Shown piece by piece: positions 5,433 to 8,610 of a stretch of DNA of 8,610 nucleotides (position 1 is the stretch's first letter; the number at the start of each line of letters is the position of its first letter). The translations under genes and the position numbers were made by a program. The stretch is from Thermoplasmata archaeon (GTDB lineage Archaea > Thermoplasmatota > Thermoplasmata > Thermoplasmatales > Thermoplasmataceae): positions 1-8,610 of the forward strand of contig JAJZXP010000336.1 of assembly GCA_021806345.1 (NCBI GenBank). Reading direction: 5' to 3'. The notes under the pieces were generated by a model that saw only the letters and a program-made list of their open reading frames with translations, did no database searches and was not told where the DNA came from.

Positions 5433-6743
5433 TCACGTATGCTTAGCTTGACTGAAACAAGTGTTTAACAACCACTTCCATAGCGGGATATACTTGATTA
5501 CTTTTCCCTCCAAAATTTCTTCGTCTTCGTAATCCCAGGTGATTACAGTCAAGGCTGTGCATTTTAAATCCTTTGATGCTAAGACCAGGCTATATGTTTC
5601 CCTTTCGTTGATATCCATCCTGCTGGAAACGTGAGAAACCTGTATGAGCTCAACTATCTCACTACCTTTTTTCAGAATAAAGTCGACCTCTCTCCCACGA
5701 TGATCCTTCCAATAATACATCTCCAGATTCAGTGCGAAATATATGTTCCTGCGCATTAGTTCCACGAATACGAGATTCTCCATCTGTCTTCCGCGGTCTG
5801 GACTTACCCTGAACGCGATACTATCAGCTATTCCAGTGTCAACAACATAGACTTTTCTTGGTGCTATGAACTGCTCCTTGAGCTTGAAGGAAAAGCGTTG
5901 TAGAAGGAAAAACATGTAGGCCTCTTCCAGGTAGCCCACGTATTTTGCAACCGTATGTCCATTCTTTACGCCCACATAACCTGCCAGTTTTTCAAAAGAT
6001 ATTTCCTTGCATAGATTTGAAGACAGGTACAGTGAAAGACTTCTGATAGCCTCCATATTGCGAATCTTGTGTTGCAGAATAATGTCATTTTCCACTATGT
6101 CTCTATATATGCCCTGTAATATTCTGGTACCGAATTTCTGAACTTCCGGGAAACCACCCTTGACAAGGAAATCATTTAGTAACCTTTTTATATCTGCCTT
6201 TTTGTCGGTTGAATATTCCCAATTTTGGTCCAGTTCTACTCCGTTGGTTTTCAGGAATTCCCGAAAACTAAATGGAAAAAGAACAACATCTGAATGTCTT
6301 CCAGTTATGAATGTGGATAAATTACCTCTCAGAAGACCTGAGTTGCTTCCCGTAATAATGATCCTCTTTGAAGTTCTGAGCCTGGCTACAAATCTCTCCC
6401 ACCCCTGCACTCTTTGAATTTCGTCAAACACAAAGTAATCGACTTCTGAATACAGTTCAGAAAATGCTTGAAATACCCTGGACAATTCGTCTGAACGCAT
6501 CGTCGCTAATCTCTCGTCGAAGAAATTTATGTATCCAAACTTTTTGTCTTTCAATAGCAACCAAGTGAAAACGGATTTTCCAGATCTTCTCACTCCAAGA
6601 ATGACGAGTAGGTTAGGATGTGTTAATAAGGATCTTAAATCGTCAGTATCAATTTCTCTTTCTATTATCTTCTCCTGTTGAAACAACTCTTCCATTAGTT
6701 GACGCTGCGAAACTATCACCGATTTTAATTCCTCGACATTCAT
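5433..6743 (-). CDS. COG1373-type AAA+ ATPase with DUF4143 domain, second copy
   Basis: This 436-residue P-loop ATPase has Walker A GVRRSGKS (50-57), Walker B YFVFDEIQ (103-110), the sensor strand IIITGSNS (128-135), then TGRH and FPFSFREF, all typical of the family. The C-terminal domain keeps MENLVF with E322 and REVDFIL with E352 and D354. The lysine position of the PD-(D/E)xK motif is glutamine (ELIQVS, Q368). The IQV form is also found in many relatives, so it is not evidence of decay. Overall similarity to the ATPase at 1856-3124 is low outside the motifs, so the two are distinct subfamilies. The ATG at 6743 has GAGATG a few bases upstream and a weak TATA-like TTTTGTAAAA about 24 nt upstream. 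It lies between vapBC and the second winged-helix/NTase pair, all on one strand. Its function is unknown. Confidence 0.9.
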   Translation of the reverse strand: MNVEELKSVIVSQRQLMEELFQQEKIIEREIDTDDLRSLLTHPNLLVILGVRRSGKSVFTWLLLKDKKFGYINFFDERLATMRSDELSRVFQAFSELYSEVDYFVFDEIQRVQGWERFVARLRTSKRIIITGSNSGLLRGNLSTFITGRHSDVVLFPFSFREFLKTNGVELDQNWEYSTDKKADIKRLLNDFLVKGGFPEVQKFGTRILQGIYRDIVENDIILQHKIRNMEAIRSLSLYLSSNLCKEISFEKLAGYVGVKNGHTVAKYVGYLEEAYMFFLLQRFSFKLKEQFIAPRKVYVVDTGIADSIAFRVSPDRGRQMENLVFVELMRRNIYFALNLEMYYWKDHRGREVDFILKKGSEIVELIQVSHVSSRMDINERETYSLVLASKDLKCTALTVITWDYEDEEILEGKVIKYIPLWKWLLNTCFSQAKHT

Positions 6744-6761
6744 CTACATCTCAATCGCAAG

Positions 6762-6773
6762 CTTTTACAAAAT
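6762..6773 (-). promoter_or_regulatory. Weak TATA-like element before the second ATPase
   Basis: On the minus strand this reads ATTTTGTAAAAG, about 24 nt upstream of the ATG at 6743. The spacing is right, but the GT inside the box makes it a poor match. Read-through from vapBC is the alternative. Confidence 0.3.
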
Positions 6774-6796
6774 CCTTGTCATTTCATCAAATAAAA

Positions 6797-6928
6797 CTAC
6801 AACCTTGCCGTGAAACCCGTTGGTTTGAAACTACCGGCAAATGATCCTGATTTAGGAAAGCTAATGACTGGTATCAAAAAACCCTGTTTTTTGCTGAGTC
6901 TATACCAGAATTCATCTTTCATCTCCAT
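6797..6928 (-). CDS. Possible 43-codon ORF, likely a rearrangement remnant
   Basis: The frame opens MEMKDEFWYRLSKKQGF just after the vapC stop codon and ends at a TAG at 6797. Its first codons come from the repeat shared with the winged-helix/NTase junction. MEMKD matches the end of the winged-helix protein, and EFW matches the start of the NTase (MEFW). The two frames are joined by deletion of one G. After that the peptide no longer follows the NTase. A T-run hairpin (6875-6893) lies inside it. I read this as a scar of a lost NTase module or a chance ORF, not as a functional gene. Expression as a short peptide coupled to vapC is possible because GGAGATG lies near the internal ATG. Confidence 0.25.
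   Translation of the reverse strand: MEMKDEFWYRLSKKQGFLIPVISFPKSGSFAGSFKPTGFTARL
6875..6893 (-). terminator. A/T hairpin with T-run after vapBC
   Basis: CAAAAAA-CCCTG-TTTTTTG is a perfect 7-bp inverted repeat about 40 nt past the vapC stop. On the minus strand it ends in six Ts, suitable for archaeal termination of the vapBC transcript. It would also work in the other direction. Confidence 0.4.
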
Positions 6929-6932
6929 AATC
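6905..6932. repeat. Repeat copy B, directly after vapC
   Basis: This 28-nt copy of 4737-4765 lacks one C. It begins 3 nt after the vapC stop codon (6935-6937). Outside the repeat the two loci no longer match except for a few scattered bases. Confidence 0.85.
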
Positions 6933-6934
6933 GA

Positions 6935-7351
6935 TCATGTTACCTCATCTACGGAACTCGACTCCGTGTTGTGCTCTTTTGCCACTTTGGCAAGTTTTAG
7001 GTCTTCGGTCAACAATACTCTGTTCTCTCTTTGTGCTAAATAGAAAAACGATGCATCATAGAAACTGAGGCCCGTCTCAAGGCTTATCTTAAGAATCCTA
7101 GACAGTTCATGACTGAACAATGCTGCTTTTTGTAGTGAACCGATAACAACTTCCATCTCCGTCCCAATTTCTAAGAGCTTGGGTTCAGATGACTTCACCA
7201 ATACTTCATCTTTTCTCTTTCTCAGGGCATTTCCAACTTCAAAAAAAGTCAACTCACTAATGAGGGAGTTTGTCAGTATCTCAAGTTTTACTCCTGACTT
7301 TATGAAGAATAACTTGAAAAGGGAACTTGAATCCAGCACGTATCTATTCAA
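6935..7351 (-). CDS. vapC: VapC-type PIN-domain ribonuclease toxin
   Basis: This 138-residue PIN-domain protein has the usual acidic residues of a VapC active site. They are D7 (RYVLDSSSL), E38 (SELTFFEVGNALRK), D99 (GLSFYDASFFYLA) and D117 (LLTEDLKLA). PIN toxins of this size cut tRNA, rRNA or mRNA with Mg2+ and are held inactive by the VapB partner. The start is TTG at 7351, placed by a very strong Shine-Dalgarno motif (AAAGGTGATC) that runs through the vapB stop codon. The two genes are 4 nt apart and must be translated together. All catalytic residues are intact. A broken second copy of the central part of this gene lies at 7871-8043. The specific RNA target cannot be inferred. Confidence 0.92.
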   Translation of the reverse strand: MNRYVLDSSSLFKLFFIKSGVKLEILTNSLISELTFFEVGNALRKRKDEVLVKSSEPKLLEIGTEMEVVIGSLQKAALFSHELSRILKISLETGLSFYDASFFYLAQRENRVLLTEDLKLAKVAKEHNTESSSVDEVT

Positions 7352-7355
7352 CAGA

Positions 7356-7580
7356 TCACCTTTGATCTCTGCTCTCTCTAATCAGTCTAATATAATCCTG
7401 AGGGTTCTCGTCAGCCAACATTTCCTCCAGTTTATGCAGACTTTCTCTTAGAGCCTGGTTTTTTCTTCTAGCGACCTCTTTGATAAGCGCCTCACGTACT
7501 GTTTCCGAAATGTTGACGCCTAGTTCCTTGACATCATTCAGGAGTTTATCATCAATACGAACGCCAATGTTATGTGTCAT
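7356..7580 (-). CDS. vapB: VapB-type ribbon-helix-helix antitoxin
   Basis: This 74-residue protein begins with a ribbon-helix-helix pattern: a beta strand (NIGVRID), then helices around KLLNDVKELG and SETVREALIKEVARR, separated by the short turn VNI. A charged C-terminal tail (about residues 38-74, with ALRESLHKLEEML and DYIRLIRESRD) would wrap the VapC toxin. Proteins of this type bind their own promoter as dimers and neutralise VapC. The frame reads open up to 7610, but I place the start at the ATG at 7580. A TATA box lies about 21 nt upstream of that position and would be inside the longer version. The family-like sequence also begins there (MTHNIGVRID). It is followed 4 nt later by vapC. 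Confidence 0.9.
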   Translation of the reverse strand: MTHNIGVRIDDKLLNDVKELGVNISETVREALIKEVARRKNQALRESLHKLEEMLADENPQDYIRLIRESRDQR

Positions 7581-7595
7581 AATTATGTATAACAA

Positions 7596-7607
7596 CTTAT
7601 ATATTAA
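7596..7607 (-). promoter_or_regulatory. TATA box of vapBC
   Basis: On the minus strand this reads TTAATATATAAG, centred about 21 nt upstream of the vapB ATG at 7580, predicting a leaderless or nearly leaderless mRNA. Between it and the ATG lies GTTATAC (7587-7593), a heptamer also present in the 21-48 palindrome, although that may be chance. Confidence 0.7.
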
Positions 7608-7625
7608 CATTTACGTATAAACAAC

Positions 7626-7838
7626 CGCATTTATCAACCAACCAGACTCATATTCCTGCCTCCGTACTCACCACAGCTGAATCCAGTTGAGCCAATCTGG
7701 AAATCCATAAAAAGAGCAATTTCAAGGACCTTTGTGAAAGACCAGAATATGATGGTTGAGACAGTCTAAACGAATTTCATTGAACTTTTTAAGAGCACAT
7801 CCTTCTGCAAAAACTGGGTTGAGACATTTGCTAACTAA
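7626..7838 (+). pseudogene. C-terminal remnant of an IS630-family transposase
   Basis: An open frame reads LIFLPPYSPQLNPVEPIWKS from 7647, then IKRAISRTFVKDQNMMVETV. A TAA stop (7767-7769) follows, and the same frame continues TNFIELFKSTSFCKNWVETF to a final TAA at 7836-7838. 'LPPYSPxLNPxExxWxxxKR' is the hallmark around the third catalytic acidic residue of IS630/Tc1-mariner DDE transposases, so the family call is strong. The frame is readable back to about 7626, but the bulk of the gene (the first two catalytic aspartates and the DNA-binding domain) is missing and the vapBC promoter lies there instead. The internal stop confirms inactivity. Terminal inverted repeats and a TA target duplication were not identified with certainty. 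The element end probably lies between 7838 and 7870. Confidence 0.85.
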
Positions 7839-7870
7839 TAGTCTAATCAGTTATGGCAAACACTATAAAT

Positions 7871-8043
7871 AACGCTGCTTTGTTCAATCAACCGAAAACA
7901 GCTTCCATCTCTGTCACGATTTCCAGGAGCTTGAATTCGGATGATTTCATCGATACGTTATCCCCCCCTTTCTCAGGGCATTTCCCACTTCAAAGAAGGT
8001 CAACTCACAAACAATAGAATTTACCTGTATCTCGGGTTTTATA
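7871..8043 (-). pseudogene. Truncated, frameshifted second copy of vapC
   Basis: This stretch aligns base by base with about 7119-7283 inside vapC. The minus-strand translation gives CELTFFEVGNALRK (vapC: SELTFFEVGNALRK). After a frameshift at a run of seven Cs on the plus strand (7962-7968) it gives MKSSEFKLLEIVTEMEAVFG, then a stop (TGA at 7888-7890), then LNKAALF (vapC: LQKAALF). The first about 22 codons, with catalytic D7, and everything after codon 79, with D99 and D117, are missing. No matching vapB copy is seen. The sequence is clearly diverged, so this is an old paralogue, not a recent duplicate. Its truncated 3' side abuts the IS630 remnant, suggesting that the element inserted into it. 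Confidence 0.9.
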
Positions 8044-8098
8044 GCTGGGGAACCTGTTCCGAAAGGAGCCCCGCGAATGAATCAGGGGGGATGTCAGA

Positions 8099-8524
8099 TC
8101 ATTTGTTCCCGCTACCGACATGTCGTTTTACCAGTCGCAGGATCTGCGAAGCTGGCTCAGCATATTCTTTTGCCTTTTCAATGAAGAACTCGTTGCTGAA
8201 GGACGACTCATATGAGTATCCGCTTGCTGATCTAAGATCCAGGAGTGAATGAAATGTCGAAAATATCAATTCGCTGTTTTCCTTAATCTTAGCGTCGTTA
8301 AAATTGTCAGAAGATACCAGTTTCACTACAGCAGCAAGTATATTGTGTGTCTTGGGAAAATCTATGCCGTGGTAAAACAAAAGTGCCTTAACACTCAATT
8401 CCACTCCCATTTCAAGTGAATACAATATCTTTGGACCGGCATTGATCTCGTTTAACTTTTCCGCAGATTGTAACCACTCTTCAGCATCTGCAAGTGCTCT
8501 TTTGGCCAGGTGCGTGTTTACCAT
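8099..8524 (-). CDS. HEPN-domain protein, possible RNase of a toxin-antitoxin pair
   Basis: This 141-residue all-helical protein has the HEPN hallmark block ELSVKALLFYHGIDFPKTHN (42-61), in which a helix ending in K-A-L-L is followed by a G and PKTH. HEPN proteins of this size often pair with minimal NTases. The toxic ones are metal-independent RNases with an R-x4-6-H motif. Here the equivalent region is LRSASGYSY (97-105), with R98 but no histidine at the expected distance. It may be non-catalytic or use a variant site. The ATG at 8524 has GGAGAGG about 7 nt upstream and overlaps the stop of the preceding gene by 7 nt (ATGGTAA), so it is translated by coupling. It is the last gene of its unit, and the vapC wreck follows. 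Domain assignment is good, but function is inferred. Confidence 0.8.
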   Translation of the reverse strand: MVNTHLAKRALADAEEWLQSAEKLNEINAGPKILYSLEMGVELSVKALLFYHGIDFPKTHNILAAVVKLVSSDNFNDAKIKENSELIFSTFHSLLDLRSASGYSYESSFSNEFFIEKAKEYAEPASQILRLVKRHVGSGNK

Positions 8525-8610
8525 GTCAAAACCTCTCCATTTTCTGTATATTTTCTCTTGTGGGGCAGCAAAAGATACTTGTCAATAAACTCAGACGCAG
8601 CGGAATAGCG
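8518..8610 (-). CDS. C-terminal end of a gene coupled to the HEPN gene (partial)
   Basis: An open frame enters from beyond the window's right edge and supplies the last 30 residues. These include SEFIDKYLLLPHKRKY and end NGEVLTW, with the TAA at 8518-8520 inside the HEPN start region. The 7-nt overlap and the Shine-Dalgarno motif within it indicate one operon. In MNT/HEPN modules the upstream partner would be a nucleotidyltransferase. The visible tail carries no diagnostic motif, so that identity is only a guess from context. Confidence 0.6.
   Translation of the reverse strand, partial: RYSAASEFIDKYLLLPHKRKYTENGEVLTW

Noticed and set aside
7587..7593. GTTATAC heptamer in the vapB promoter as a third copy of the 21-48 repeat
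   Set aside because: A heptamer of this AT-rich composition is expected about once or more by chance in the window, and the match does not extend reliably to the GCAT portion.
7581..7610. N-terminal extension of vapB to 7610
   Set aside because: The extra ten residues are encoded by the promoter itself, and the ribbon-helix-helix domain starts at MTHNIGVRID.
7941..8252. Plus-strand 103-codon ORF
   Set aside because: It runs antisense across the vapC pseudogene and into the HEPN gene. Both minus-strand readings are recognisable, so this is a shadow.
1..8610. CRISPR array or phage structural genes
   Set aside because: No regularly spaced direct repeats and no cas or virion gene signatures were seen on either strand.

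Overview
The window reads as a piece of an archaeal accessory (toxin-antitoxin and defence-like) island. The domain call rests on promoter layout. Clear TATA boxes sit about 21-32 nt upstream of the start codons of at least four genes, so their transcripts would have no leader or a very short one. Internal genes of the transcription units instead carry GGAG or GGTGATC Shine-Dalgarno motifs. T-runs sit downstream of some genes in place of hairpin-plus-T terminators. The AT-rich composition and the abundance of COG1373-type ATPases, VapBC, nucleotidyltransferase (NTase) and HEPN genes fit Thermoplasmata (for example Thermoplasmatales), but that order-level placement is inference. I see no core metabolic gene, rRNA, tRNA or CRISPR array.

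Layout. (1) Positions 1-1540, plus strand: a winged-helix gene (224-787) overlaps an NTase gene (777-1484) and resembles type IV AbiEi/AbiEii toxin-antitoxin pairs. A near-perfect palindrome (21-48) lies upstream, and an inverted copy of half of it lies just downstream (1525-1536). (2) 1600-1861, plus strand: a tiny possible transcription unit with a TATA box, a 32-codon ORF, a T-run and a second small ORF in another frame. (3) 1856-3124, minus strand: a COG1373/DUF4143 ATPase. (4) 3125-4091: almost 1 kb with no intact gene. It holds hairpins and what looks like the decayed C-terminus of a transposase. (5) 4092-7580, minus strand: a compact block in the order vapB, vapC, small ORF or terminator, second COG1373 ATPase, second winged-helix gene, second NTase. 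(6) 7626-8043: two wrecks side by side, the C-terminal end of an IS630-family transposase (plus strand) and a frameshifted, truncated second copy of vapC (minus strand). (7) 8099-8610, minus strand: a HEPN-domain gene translationally coupled to an upstream gene that runs off the window.

How the parts fit. Two winged-helix/NTase pairs on opposite strands share architecture: a regulator first, a short overlap, then an NTase with GG at residues 29-30 and DxD at 44-46. They look like two independent acquisitions of one module type. A 28/29-nt sequence spanning the winged-helix/NTase junction at 4737-4765 recurs just after the vapC stop codon (6905-6932) with a single base deleted. This suggests that a copy of the module junction once lay there and was rearranged. 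Together with the second vapC wreck and the insertion-sequence remnant, it portrays a region that repeatedly gains, duplicates and loses toxin-antitoxin modules. The most novel candidate is the minus-strand block of VapBC, COG1373 ATPase and winged-helix/NTase pair. Whether it acts as one system or is only a cluster of modules cannot be decided from sequence alone.
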